Shown: positions 11,799 to 22,338 of the stretch, piece after piece
How positions within the stretch are numbered: the stretch's first letter is position 1
How the letters are laid out: every line of letters begins with the position of its first letter
Source of the DNA: Mycolicibacterium chitae
GTDB taxonomy: Bacteria > Actinomycetota > Actinomycetes > Mycobacteriales > Mycobacteriaceae
Assembly: GCF_900637205.1 (NCBI RefSeq)
Contig: NZ_LR134355.1
Location: 372,001-436,000 of the forward strand
Direction: 5' to 3'
DNA: 64,000 bases
Notes under the pieces: generated by a model
What the model was told of the DNA's origin: nothing
Database searches by the model: none
Seen by the model: only the letters and a program-made list of their open reading frames with translations
Translations under genes and position numbers: made by a program

Positions 11799-13292
11799 GT
11801 GAGTGAGGCCGATCTTCCCGAACAGTTCCGGATTCGCCAGGCCAAGCGCGAACGTCTGCTATCCGAAGGCCACGACCCCTACCCGGTCGTGGTTCCCCGC
11901 ACGCATTCCCTGGCCGAGATCCGGGCCGCCTACCCGGACCTGGAACCCGACGCCCAGACCGGCGACGTCGTCGGCGTCTCGGGGCGGGTGGTGTTCGCCC
12001 GCAACTCCGGCAAGCTGTGCTTCGCCACCCTGCAGGACGGCGACGGCACCCAGCTGCAGGCGATGGTCAGCCTGGCCTCGGCCGGGCAGGAGGCGCTGGA
12101 CGCCTGGAAGTCCGACGTGGACCTCGGTGACATCGTCTTCGTCCGCGGCGAGGTGATCAGTTCCCGTCGCGGTGAGCTCTCCGTGCTCGCGGAGTCCTGG
12201 CAGATGGCGGCCAAGGCGCTGCGTCCGCTGCCGGTCGCGCACAAGGAGATGAGCGAGGAGTCCCGGGTGCGGCAGCGCTACGTGGACCTCATCGTCCGGC
12301 CGGAGGCCCGCCAGGTCGCCCGGCAGCGCATCGCCGTCGTCCGCGCCGTGCGGTCGGCGCTGGAACGCCGCGACTTCCTCGAAGTCGAGACCCCGATGCT
12401 GCAGACCCAGGCCGGCGGTGCCGCGGCCCGCCCGTTCGTCACCCATTCCAACGCACTCGATACGGATCTATACCTGCGTATCGCTCCGGAACTGTTCCTG
12501 AAACGGTGCGTCGTGGGTGGTTTGGACCGGATCTTCGAGCTGAATCGCAACTTCAGAAACGAGGGTGCGGATTCCACGCATTCGCCGGAATTCGCGATGC
12601 TTGAGACTTACCAGGCGTACGGCGACTACAACGATTCCGCGTTGGTGACGCGTGAAGTTATTCAAGAAGTCGCCGATGAAGCGTTGGGCACACGCCAGGT
12701 GCTACTCGCGGATGGGTCACAGTACGACCTCGACGGCGAATGGCAATTCCTACAAATGTACGAGTCTTTGTCGGAAGCGCTCGGTGAGGAGATCACCCCG
12801 CAGACCCCCGCCGAACATTTGTGGGCCATTGCGGACCGCCTGGAAGTCGAGATCCCGCGGGACCGCGGCTACGGCCACGGCAAGCTGGTCGAGGAACTCT
12901 GGGAACACCAGGTCGGCGACCATCTGTGGGCGCCGACCTTCGTGCGGGACTTCCCGGTCGAGACAACGCCTTTGACGCGCCAGCATCGCAGCGTCGAGGG
13001 CGTCACCGAGAAATGGGATCTCTATGTCCGGGGCTTCGAACTGGCCACCGGCTACTCCGAACTCATCGACCCCGTCATCCAACGCGAACGCTTCGCCGCC
13101 CAGGCCCGCGCGGCCGCGGCCGGCGACGACGAGGCCATGGAACTCGACGAGGATTTCTTGGCCGCCATGGAGTACGGCATGCCGCCCACCACCGGGACCG
13201 GAATGGGTATCGATCGGTTGTTGATGGCACTCACGGGACTGTCAATTCGGGACACCGTTTTATTCCCGATTGTTCGTCGTCAGTCGAACTGA
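11799..13292 (+). CDS. lysS: lysyl-tRNA synthetase, class II
   Basis: A 497-residue class II synthetase. It has an N-terminal OB-fold anticodon-binding domain (about residues 55-155) and a catalytic core with motif 1 around FLEVETPML, motif 2 around [18 protein letters not shown] and motif 3 [13 protein letters not shown] near the C-terminus. It charges tRNA-Lys. The start is a leaderless GTG. The segment from about 12440 to 12790 uses clearly less GC-rich codons than the rest of the gene (see findings). Confidence 0.96.
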   Translation: MSEADLPEQFRIRQAKRERLLSEGHDPYPVVVPRTHSLAEIRAAYPDLEPDAQTGDVVGVSGRVVFARNSGKLCFATLQDGDGTQLQAMVSLASAGQEALDAWKSDVDLGDIVFVRGEVISSRRGELSVLAESWQMAAKALRPLPVAHKEMSEESRVRQRYVDLIVRPEARQVARQRIAVVRAVRSALERRDFLEVETPMLQTQAGGAAARPFVTHSNALDTDLYLRIAPELFLKRCVVGGLDRIFELNRNFRNEGADSTHSPEFAMLETYQAYGDYNDSALVTREVIQEVADEALGTRQVLLADGSQYDLDGEWQFLQMYESLSEALGEEITPQTPAEHLWAIADRLEVEIPRDRGYGHGKLVEELWEHQVGDHLWAPTFVRDFPVETTPLTRQHRSVEGVTEKWDLYVRGFELATGYSELIDPVIQRERFAAQARAAAAGDDEAMELDEDFLAAMEYGMPPTTGTGMGIDRLLMALTGLSIRDTVLFPIVRRQSN

Positions 13293-13413
13293 ACAGGCGC
13301 GGGCGATCTCGTGTTGTTGAACGCCTCGCATTCCTGTGGCACATTGGATACCGACGGGTAATTGCAGTCCGCACATCGCCCGGTAAGCGCATCGCAGAAG
13401 GGTCAGTGAGCTA

Positions 13414-13752
13414 ATGGCGAGAAAAGTTACCGTCACCTTGATCGATGATGTCGACGGTGAAGGCTCGGCTGACGAAACTGTGGAATTCGGTCTCGACGGC
13501 GTCACCTATGAGATCGACCTTTCGGCGAAGAACGCCGCGAAACTCCGCTCCGATCTGAAGAAATGGGTGGAATCGGGGCGCCGGGTCGGCGGCCGCCGTC
13601 GTGGCCGCGCCCCCGTCAAGGGCGGCCGCGGCGCCATCGACCGGGAGCAGAGCGCCGCCATTCGCGAATGGGCCCGGCGCAACGGCCACAACGTGTCGAC
13701 GCGCGGCCGGATCCCCGCCGATGTCATCGAGGCGTTCCACGCCTCGAACTGA
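13414..13752 (+). CDS. lsr2: nucleoid-associated protein Lsr2
   Basis: A 112-residue H-NS-like protein that binds AT-rich DNA and silences foreign genes. The N-terminal half (residues 1-60) is the dimerisation domain, starting [16 protein letters not shown] basic linker RRRGR follows. The C-terminal DNA-binding domain has the AT-hook-like RGR in [10 protein letters not shown] near residue 98. GAAGGG lies 11 bases upstream of the ATG. The 121-base gap to lysS is relatively AT-rich, as expected for a promoter. Confidence 0.97.
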   Translation: MARKVTVTLIDDVDGEGSADETVEFGLDGVTYEIDLSAKNAAKLRSDLKKWVESGRRVGGRRRGRAPVKGGRGAIDREQSAAIREWARRNGHNVSTRGRIPADVIEAFHASN

Positions 13753-13786
13753 GGTTCGGCGCCGCATTCGGCACGCGCCGCGGCTT

Positions 13787-13801
13787 TTCGCTAGCGGCGA
13801 A
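13787..13801 (+). promoter_or_regulatory. ClgR-like inverted repeat upstream of clpC1
   Basis: TTCGC-TAGCG-GCGAA is a perfect 5-5-5 inverted repeat in the 251-base gap between lsr2 and clpC1. It resembles the actinobacterial ClgR operator (CGCY..RGCG core) with one mismatch by my reading. ClgR is known to activate Clp protease genes. It lies about 200 bases before clpC1 and about 130 bases before a candidate -10 (TACAGT, 13929-13934). Confidence 0.4.
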
Positions 13802-13928
13802 CCAAAAGGGAAACGAATCGGGGTATCCCGACGTTGCTCTATTGCGTCCAGAACGGACAAGGGGGACCGGCGGGGCCTCTCGGTGGCCCAGCGGGCACCA
13901 AGGTAACTCCCCGCCTACCTCCGACCAC

Positions 13929-13934
13929 TACAGT
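13929..13934 (+). promoter_or_regulatory. putative clpC1 -10 element
   Basis: TACAGT fits TANNNT and lies 70 bases upstream of the clpC1 ATG, leaving a short leader that carries the GAGGGAAG ribosome site. No clear -35 is seen. Confidence 0.35.
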
Positions 13935-14003
13935 GGATGGCAGGCAAAGCGCTCACCCGCGGAAGGGCGCCGTTGCGCTATCGAGGGAAGCAGGTAACCA
14001 CTG

Positions 14004-16529
<2,526 letters not shown>

Positions 16530-16544
16530 CCGATACACGCCACA

Positions 16545-16578
16545 ACGGGCGGTCACTCCTGAAGGGGTGACCGCCCGT
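16545..16578. terminator. strong hairpin, likely bidirectional terminator
   Basis: A perfect 12-bp stem (ACGGGCGGTCAC paired with GTGACCGCCCGT) around a 10-base loop lies between the convergent clpC1 and cbiO genes. No U-tract is obvious, which is usual for mycobacterial terminators. Confidence 0.75.
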
Positions 16579-16613
16579 CGTGCATGGCCCGGTTGCGCAC
16601 GACGGCAGTGCAT

Positions 16614-17399
16614 TCACACCTCGTCGGGCCGCAGCACGATCCGGTTCAACGCCCGCGACACCGCCGCACCCCACGGGACGGTGAGCCGGGCCCCGGCGAG
16701 CACGTCGTCGTCGGCGAGCAACTCGTGGGTACCGCCGCGGCGCACCGTGCCGCCGCCGAGCACGAGGCTCTCGTGCGACCACGTCCAGGCGACGTCGACG
16801 TCGTGGGTGGCCAGCACCACCGCGGTGCCCGCCTCGGCCAGCGCGCTGAGCGTGGCCAGCAGTTCCTCGACGGCGCGCGGGTCGAGGCCGGCGGTGGCCT
16901 CGTCGAGCAGCAGCACCCGCGGCCGCATGGCCACCGCGCCGGCGATGGACACGCGCTTGCGCTGACCGAAGGACAGGTGATTGGGCGTGCGGTCGGCGAG
17001 GTCGGCGATGCCGAGGGCGGCCATCGCCTCGTCGACCCGGGCCACCACCTCGGACCGGTCGAGACCGAGGTTGGCCGGCCCGAACGAGACGTCGGCGCGC
17101 ACCGTCGCACCGACGATCTGGTCGTCGGGTTCCTGCAGCACCATCTGCACCCGGGTGCGCAGCCGGGTCCGCTCGGCCCGGGAGGTGCCCACCGCGGCGC
17201 CGTCGAGCAGCAGGCTGCCCGTCGTCGGCGTGGCCAGGCCGACCAGGAGCCGCAGCAACGTCGTCTTGCCGGAGCCGTTGGCGCCCAGCAGCGCGATCCG
17301 CTCGCCCGGCCCCAGCGCGAGGCTGACCCCGTCCAGGACCCGCGGCCCGCGCGGATAGGCGAACCCGACGTCGCGCAGCGCCAGGACCCCGGCCGTCAC
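16614..17399 (-). CDS. cbiO: cobalt ECF transporter ATP-binding subunit
   Basis: A 261-residue ABC ATPase with Walker A GANGSGKTT near residue 37, Q-loop region QMVLQEPDDQI, signature LSFGQRKR (in place of LSGGQ) and Walker B LLLDEATAGLD. It energises metal uptake with CbiQ, CbiN and CbiM. GTG 17399 overlaps the cbiQ stop as GTGA, so this start is preferred; the longer open frame upstream is a shadow of cbiQ. It is the last gene of the operon. Confidence 0.93.
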   Translation of the reverse strand: MTAGVLALRDVGFAYPRGPRVLDGVSLALGPGERIALLGANGSGKTTLLRLLVGLATPTTGSLLLDGAAVGTSRAERTRLRTRVQMVLQEPDDQIVGATVRADVSFGPANLGLDRSEVVARVDEAMAALGIADLADRTPNHLSFGQRKRVSIAGAVAMRPRVLLLDEATAGLDPRAVEELLATLSALAEAGTAVVLATHDVDVAWTWSHESLVLGGGTVRRGGTHELLADDDVLAGARLTVPWGAAVSRALNRIVLRPDEV

Positions 17400-18136
17400 C
17401 GCAGCCACCGCCAGCTCAGCACCGACACCGCCGCGACCATTCCGAGCACCGCGGCGGTCACCGCCAGCCGGGCCGGGCGCACCGGCCGGTCCTCGGTGAG
17501 CACCGCGGTCATCCCGGGTTCGGCGCGCAGCGACATGGCCTCCGACATGGCCCGGGCCCGCCCGGTGGCGCGCACGAAGATCAGCGCCGACTGGGCGCCC
17601 ACCACCGCGATGGCGCCGCGGGCGTCCCGCAGGCCCAGCCGCAGCCCGACCGCCTCCCGGGCCGTCATGGCCGAGCGCACCAGGATGCCGACCAGGCGAT
17701 ACGTCAGATCGGCGACATGGCACAGCGCCGCCGGCACGCCCGCGCGCCGCGCCAGGTCCAGCAGATCGGCCATCAGGGTCGTCACGGCCAGGCCGATGGT
17801 CGCCGCCGACGCCGCGACCGACCGCAGCGCGGTGTCCACGGCCAGGTCGACCCCGCCGGGTTCCAGGTGCGGCCCGCCGCGCAGGCTCACCGCGATCGGC
17901 ACCGAACCGATCGCGATGAACACCGCCGGCCCCAACAGCGCGAGGAAGAACAGCCGCGCCCGGACCCGGGCCAGCGCGATCGTCGCGACCGCGGTGACGA
18001 CCAGCACCAGGGGCGCCCCGGTGCGCGGCGGCAGCACCATCGCGCACAGGAGCAGCCCGCCGTACAGACACACCTTCTCCAGGGCGGGGTCGGTCGACCA
18101 CCGGTTCTGGGCGGCGCTGATCTCGAGCGGGTTCAC
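17396..18136 (-). CDS. cbiQ: cobalt ECF transporter T component
   Basis: A 246-residue membrane protein with about five hydrophobic segments. It carries the CbiQ-type coupling motif region with conserved Ala-Arg-Gly pairs (ARAMSEAMSLRAE near residue 190) that contacts the ATPase. It starts at ATG 18136, ten bases after the cbiN stop. Part of the cbiM-N-Q-O operon. Confidence 0.92.
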   Translation of the reverse strand: MNPLEISAAQNRWSTDPALEKVCLYGGLLLCAMVLPPRTGAPLVLVVTAVATIALARVRARLFFLALLGPAVFIAIGSVPIAVSLRGGPHLEPGGVDLAVDTALRSVAASAATIGLAVTTLMADLLDLARRAGVPAALCHVADLTYRLVGILVRSAMTAREAVGLRLGLRDARGAIAVVGAQSALIFVRATGRARAMSEAMSLRAEPGMTAVLTEDRPVRPARLAVTAAVLGMVAAVSVLSWRWLR

Positions 18137-18146
18137 GACGCGGTGG

Positions 18147-18485
18147 TCACCCGGTCGTGGGTTGCGTTTCCTTGCGGCCGCGCTGGCGTCCGGCGTACCA
18201 GCCGATGGCGCCGCCGAGCACGATGCCGCCCAGCCCGGCCTGCAGCGCGAACAGTCCGGACTCGACCTCGCCGGGCAGCTCGCCGACCAGCGGGGAGAAC
18301 CAGGGCTCGTAGTCCTCGTGGATCTCGGTGATCACTTCCTCGGCCTGGCCGTCGGCGCCACCGAACTCGGCCTCGGCGTCGCGGGAGTAGCCGAAGAGCA
18401 GGGAGCCGACGGCGATCACGATGGCCAGCCCCAGCAGGGCGATAACCATCGGGGCCATGGAACGTCCGTTGGAACCGGTGCTCAT
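18147..18485 (-). CDS. cbiN: cobalt ECF transporter small membrane subunit
   Basis: A 112-residue protein with two membrane helices (about 12-30 and 83-104) and a short acidic extracytoplasmic loop. The loop contains the CbiN-type EPWFSPL motif near residue 60, and a basic tail RQRGRKE ends the protein. It associates with CbiM to form the substrate-loading unit. ATG 18485 overlaps the cbiM stop as ATGA. Confidence 0.92.
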   Translation of the reverse strand: MSTGSNGRSMAPMVIALLGLAIVIAVGSLLFGYSRDAEAEFGGADGQAEEVITEIHEDYEPWFSPLVGELPGEVESGLFALQAGLGGIVLGGAIGWYAGRQRGRKETQPTTG

Positions 18486-19171
18486 GACTGGACCTCCTCG
18501 CGCTCGGTGCTGCGGTTCAGGAAGCCCAGGTTCACCAGCTCCGAGGAGGCGACCTGGATGAGCACGCGGACCACGACGACGGTGATCAGCCCCTCGACGA
18601 TGGCCAGCGGCACCTGCGTGACGGCGAAGACGGCCAGGAACTCGGCGAAGCTCTCCGCGATGCCGCCCTCGGCGGCCGGGAAGGCCAGCGCCAGCTGCAC
18701 ACTTGTGACGATGTAGGTGACCAGGTCGGCGACGAACGCCAGGGCGAACACGGCCGGCAGCAGGCCGACCCCGGCCTTGCGCAGCGCGAAGAACACCGCG
18801 AACCCGGCCCACGGCCCGGCGATCGCCATCGAGAAGGCGTTGGCCCCCAGCGTCGTGATGCCGCCGTGCGCCAGCAGCAGCGCCTGGAACAGCAGCACGA
18901 TCGTCCCCAGGAACGCCATCACCGGTGGCCGGAAGATCGCGGTGCCCAGCCCCGTCCCGGTGGGATGGGAGCTGGAACCGGTCACCGAGGGAAGCTTGAT
19001 CGCCGACATGACGAACGAGAACGCGCCGACCGCGGCCAGCAACGGCCCCGCCGACGGATGCTTCCGCACCGTCACGACCACCTGTCTGGCGCCGTAGACG
19101 ACGAACGGCGCGGCCGCGATGGTCCAGGCCACCGCGTGCACCGGGGGCAGAAAGCCCTCTGCAATGTGCAT
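18482..19171 (-). CDS. cbiM: cobalt ECF transporter substrate-capture component
   Basis: A 229-residue membrane protein. It starts with the diagnostic MHIAEGFLPP, whose N-terminal Met/His residues bind Co2+ (or Ni2+) in the CbiM/NikM family. About six membrane segments follow. The glycine-rich helix region KLPSVTGSSSHPTGTGLG near residue 55 is also typical. Start ATG 19171 is fixed by the conserved N-terminus. A cobalamin riboswitch lies in the leader, which argues for cobalt as substrate. Confidence 0.95.
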   Translation of the reverse strand: MHIAEGFLPPVHAVAWTIAAAPFVVYGARQVVVTVRKHPSAGPLLAAVGAFSFVMSAIKLPSVTGSSSHPTGTGLGTAIFRPPVMAFLGTIVLLFQALLLAHGGITTLGANAFSMAIAGPWAGFAVFFALRKAGVGLLPAVFALAFVADLVTYIVTSVQLALAFPAAEGGIAESFAEFLAVFAVTQVPLAIVEGLITVVVVRVLIQVASSELVNLGFLNRSTEREEVQS

Positions 19172-19204
19172 GGTTGTAGTGCCTTTCCGCCCAGCACCTC
19201 GTGG

Positions 19205-19395
19205 GCATCGATGTTGGTGCTGTGGTCGGTCTCCTGGCTCACGGGTCTCCCGGGCCAGATCAACTGGTCCGGACCGGCGGCGTCCGCCTTCCCACCCGCG
19301 CACGAGGCCCGAGCAGTGGCATGGGGGAAACCGTCTTCCCGCTCACAGTGGCGAGGGCCGCCTCGGATTCGCACCGAGTTCCCGTTCACCGCAGC
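19205..19395 (-). ncRNA. cobalamin riboswitch in cbiM leader
   Basis: Reading the minus strand, the leader contains GGGAA at 19383-19379, then GGTGCGAATCC, then the core GCCACTGTGA at about 19352-19343, a second GCCACTG arm, and the B12-box AGCCAGGAGACCGACC at 19239-19224. These are the conserved blocks of the AdoCbl riboswitch in order. It ends about 35 bases before the cbiM ATG, so it can mask the ribosome site when B12 is abundant. Confidence 0.93.
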
Positions 19396-19401
19396 CCACG
19401 G

Positions 19402-19407
19402 AGCATA
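19402..19407 (-). promoter_or_regulatory. putative -10 for the cbiMNQO leader
   Basis: On the minus strand TATGCT lies about 20 bases before the GGGAA block of the cobalamin riboswitch, a suitable place for transcription to start near 19395. No convincing -35. Confidence 0.45.
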
Positions 19408-19429
19408 CCGCCGCGGTGCTTGCCCGCAG

Positions 19430-19456
19430 TGCGACTGCGCTACCTTGGTGCAGATA
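19430..19456 (+). promoter_or_regulatory. putative promoter for ykoEDC
   Basis: TTGCCC (19430-19435) and TACCTT (19451-19456) are separated by 15 bases. The predicted start near 19463 coincides with the first stem of the TPP riboswitch. Confidence 0.5.
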
Positions 19457-19462
19457 AACCCA

Positions 19463-19549
19463 CACGGGAGTGCACGCGGCAGTGCGCTGAGAGGACGGCT
19501 GAGGGCCGTCGACCGTATGTACCTGTCCGGGTAATGCCGGCGTAGGGAG
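19463..19549 (+). ncRNA. TPP riboswitch (THI element) upstream of ykoE
   Basis: The plus strand shows the thi-box blocks in order: a 5' stem with GGGAGTGC, the CTGAGA loop at 19488-19493, ACC..ACCTG at about 19512-19525, then GGGTAATGCC and CGTAGGGAG at the 3' end. The final AGGGAG doubles as the ribosome binding site for the next gene, so ligand binding can block translation. Confidence 0.95.
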
Positions 19550-19559
19550 TGTGAAAGCC

Positions 19560-20159
19560 ATGGCCGAACGGGTGTACCGCTGGCGGGTGGTCGACATCGT
19601 CGTGGCCAGCGTGCTCGCGGTCGCCGCGGGTCTGGTGTTCGTCCTGTGGAACATCGCCTCGAATCCCCTGACCGCCCCGCTCAGCGCGCTGCTGCCCGGT
19701 CTGCAGGCGCTGGCCGGCGGCGGTTGGCTGTTCGCCGGGGTGCTGGTCGCGATGGTGATCCGCAAACCCGGCGCGGCGCTCTACGGCGAACTGGTCGCGG
19801 CCACGGTGTCGGCGTTGGTCGGCAACCAGTGGGGCGTGCTGACGCTCGAATCCGGCCTGATCCAGGGCCTGGGCGCGGAGTTGGTGTTCGCGCTGTTCTT
19901 CTACCGGGTGTGGAACCTGCCGGTCGCGGTACTCGCCGGCGCGACCGCCGGGCTGGCGATGGCGATCAACGATCTGGTGCTCTGGTATCCGGGGGCCGCG
20001 ACGGCCTTCGCCGTCACCTACACCGCCGCCGGGATCGTCTCCGGGGCGCTGCTCGCCGGGGCGCTGTCCTGGTTCGCGGTCCGCGGGCTGGCCAAGACCG
20101 GGGCGCTGTCGCGGTTCGCCTCGGGCCGGGCCTGGTCGGCCGGCGACCCCGCGCGGTGA
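19560..20159 (+). CDS. ykoE: ECF transporter S component, YkoE family (thiamine precursor)
   Basis: A 199-residue membrane protein with five to six hydrophobic segments, matching the YkoE substrate-binding component for hydroxymethylpyrimidine or thiamine. YkoE-like features include VLWNIASNPLT near residue 33 and LVLWYPG in the latter half. ATG 19560 is preferred: the riboswitch-embedded AGGGAG then has a ten-base spacing, while GTG 19551 would have one base. Control by the TPP riboswitch supports the substrate. The stop overlaps the ATPase start. Confidence 0.88.
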   Translation: MAERVYRWRVVDIVVASVLAVAAGLVFVLWNIASNPLTAPLSALLPGLQALAGGGWLFAGVLVAMVIRKPGAALYGELVAATVSALVGNQWGVLTLESGLIQGLGAELVFALFFYRVWNLPVAVLAGATAGLAMAINDLVLWYPGAATAFAVTYTAAGIVSGALLAGALSWFAVRGLAKTGALSRFASGRAWSAGDPAR

Positions 20160-21583
20160 TCGGGGCCAGCGCCCGGGGCTGGTCGTGGCGGCACGCCGGT
20201 CGCGCCCGGCACGCCATCAGCGATCTGGACCTCGACATCGCCGCGGGGGAGCGGGTCCTGCTGCTGGGCGCCAGCGGATCGGGGAAATCGACTCTGCTGC
20301 AAGGGCTTGCGGGGCTGCTCGGCGGCAGCGAGGAGGGCGACGAGTCCGGCCGGTTGCTGGTGGACGGCGCGCCGCCGGGCGAGCGGCGCAGCCGGATCGG
20401 CATGGTGCTGCAGAACCCCGACTCGCAGGTGATCCTGTCCCGCGTCGGCGACGACGTCGCGTTCGGGATGGAGAACTTCACCGTCGAGCGGCGGGCCATC
20501 TGGCCGCGGGTGCGACGCGCGCTGGACGCCGTCGGCCTGTCGCTGCCGCTGCACCGGGACACCGCCCGGCTCTCCGGTGGGCAGCAGCAGCGCCTCGCGT
20601 TGGCCGGCGTGCTCGCGATGAATCCCGGTCTGCTCCTGCTGGACGAGCCGACCGCCAATCTCGACCCGGCCGGTGTGCTCGAGGTCCGCGACGCCGTGGC
20701 CGCGGCCGTCGAACGCACGGGTGCGACGCTGGTGGTCGTCGAGCATCGCACCGAGGTGTGGCTGCCGGTGGTGGACCGGCTGATCGTGTTGGGCGAGGCC
20801 GGGGCGATCCTCGCCGACGGCGCGCCGGCCGACGTCATCGACACCGAGGGCGAGCGGCTGACCCGCGCCGGGGTCTGGGTGCCGGGCGTCGAACCGCCCC
20901 GCCCGCCCCGCGGCGGCGTCCGCGGTGCGGCGTTGCTGCGTTCGCACGGCCTGTCGGTCGGCTATCCGTCGGGGCGTCGCACGGACATCGGCGACGTCGA
21001 GATCCTCGGCGGCGCAACCACGGTCGTGTCCGGCCCGAACGGGTCGGGCAAGTCCGCGCTGGCGTTGACGTTGGGCGGGCTGCTTCCGCCGCGGGCGGGC
21101 CGGCTCGAGGCCGCGGCCGGGTTCGCGCCCGCCGCGGACCGCCGCGCGCCCATCGCCTGGCGCTCCCGCGAGCTGCTCACCCGCATCGGCAGCGTCTTCC
21201 AGAATCCCGAGCACCAGTTCCTCACCGGCAGTGTGCGCGACGAATTGGCCTGCGGGCCAAGGGCGCTCGGCCGCGACGAGGCCACGATCGCCGAGCTGTG
21301 CGACGGGCTGCTGGAACGCCTGCGCCTGACGGGCCTGGCCGAGGCGAATCCCTACACGCTGTCCGGCGGTGAGCAGCGCCGGCTGTCGGTGGCGACCATC
21401 CTGGCCACCCAGCCGGAGCTGATCGTCCTCGACGAGCCGACCTTCGGCCAGGATCGCAACACCTGGGCGGAGCTGGTGGGCCTGCTCGCCGAGATCGTCG
21501 CCGCCGGAACCGGTGTCGTCGCGGTCACCCACGACCTCGACTTCACCGACGTGCTCGCCGACCGCCGGATCGAGTTGTCATGA
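20156..21583 (+). CDS. ykoD: duplicated ECF ATPase, YkoD type
   Basis: A 475-residue protein with two fused ABC ATPase domains. Domain 1 has Walker A GASGSGKST near residue 37, signature LSGGQQQR and Walker B LLLDEPTANLD. Domain 2 (from about residue 260) has GPNGSGKSA, LSGGEQRR and IVLDEPTFGQD. This fused pair replaces the separate EcfA1/A2 subunits and drives uptake with YkoE and YkoC. GTG 20156 overlaps the ykoE stop as GTGA; the longer frame upstream is a shadow of ykoE. Confidence 0.9.
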   Translation: MIGASARGWSWRHAGRARHAISDLDLDIAAGERVLLLGASGSGKSTLLQGLAGLLGGSEEGDESGRLLVDGAPPGERRSRIGMVLQNPDSQVILSRVGDDVAFGMENFTVERRAIWPRVRRALDAVGLSLPLHRDTARLSGGQQQRLALAGVLAMNPGLLLLDEPTANLDPAGVLEVRDAVAAAVERTGATLVVVEHRTEVWLPVVDRLIVLGEAGAILADGAPADVIDTEGERLTRAGVWVPGVEPPRPPRGGVRGAALLRSHGLSVGYPSGRRTDIGDVEILGGATTVVSGPNGSGKSALALTLGGLLPPRAGRLEAAAGFAPAADRRAPIAWRSRELLTRIGSVFQNPEHQFLTGSVRDELACGPRALGRDEATIAELCDGLLERLRLTGLAEANPYTLSGGEQRRLSVATILATQPELIVLDEPTFGQDRNTWAELVGLLAEIVAAGTGVVAVTHDLDFTDVLADRRIELS

Positions 21584-22338
21584 CCGGCGCCCCTACCCTC
21601 AACCCGGTCGCGAAACTCGCCGCCGCGCTGATCCTCGCCCTGGGCCTGATCTTCAGCGTGGACTGGGTGTCGGCGCTGACCGCGCTGGTGCTCGAGGTGG
21701 CCCTGCTGCTGGTGCTGCGGGTGCCGCTACGGCAGATGCTGCTGCGCGGCGCGGTGGTGCTGCTGGCCGCGGCGCTGACCGCCGTCACGATCCTGCTCTA
21801 CGGCCAGCCCGGCGGCACGGTGTACTGGCATTTCCTGCTCATCAACGTCAGCGACGGCTCGATCACGTTGGCGCTGGCGACATTCCTGCGGGTGCTGGCC
21901 ATCGCGCTGCCCTCGGTCCTGCTCTTCATCGACACCGACCCCACCGAACTCGCCGACGGCCTCGGCCAGGTGCTGCGGCTGCCGGCGCGCTTCGTGCTCG
22001 GGGCGCTGGCGGGCCTACGCCTCGTCGGGCTGCTCCGAGAAGACTGGCAGTATCTGGGTTTCGCACGCCGGGCGCGCGGAGTCGCCGACCGAGGCCGGCT
22101 GCGGCGCGTGGCCGGGCAGGCATTCGCGCTGCTGGTCTTCGCGGTGCGGCGCGGTTCGATGCTGGCCACCGCGATGGAGGCCCGCGGGTTCGGCGCCTAC
22201 CCGACCCGCACCTGGGCGCGTCCCTCGCCGTTCGGCGGCCGCGAGATCGCGTTGATCCTGGCGGCTTTCGCCATCGTCGCCGTGGCGATCGGGGTGTCCG
22301 TCGCCACCGGGCATTGGAACTTCATTGGAAATCTCTGA
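21580..22338 (+). CDS. ykoC: ECF transporter T component, YkoC type
   Basis: A 252-residue membrane protein with about five hydrophobic segments. Coupling helices show the Ala-Arg-Gly signature twice, in FARRARGVAD near residue 165 and MEARGFGAYPTR near residue 205, typical of EcfT proteins. ATG 21580 overlaps the ykoD stop (ATGA). Third gene of the TPP-controlled operon. Confidence 0.9.
   Translation: MTGAPTLNPVAKLAAALILALGLIFSVDWVSALTALVLEVALLLVLRVPLRQMLLRGAVVLLAAALTAVTILLYGQPGGTVYWHFLLINVSDGSITLALATFLRVLAIALPSVLLFIDTDPTELADGLGQVLRLPARFVLGALAGLRLVGLLREDWQYLGFARRARGVADRGRLRRVAGQAFALLVFAVRRGSMLATAMEARGFGAYPTRTWARPSPFGGREIALILAAFAIVAVAIGVSVATGHWNFIGNL

Noticed and set aside
13753..13928. Intrinsic terminator after lsr2
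   Set aside because: Only a weak GGTTCG/CGAACC pairing with a long loop is seen, and it overlaps the ClgR-like palindrome. Not strong enough to call.
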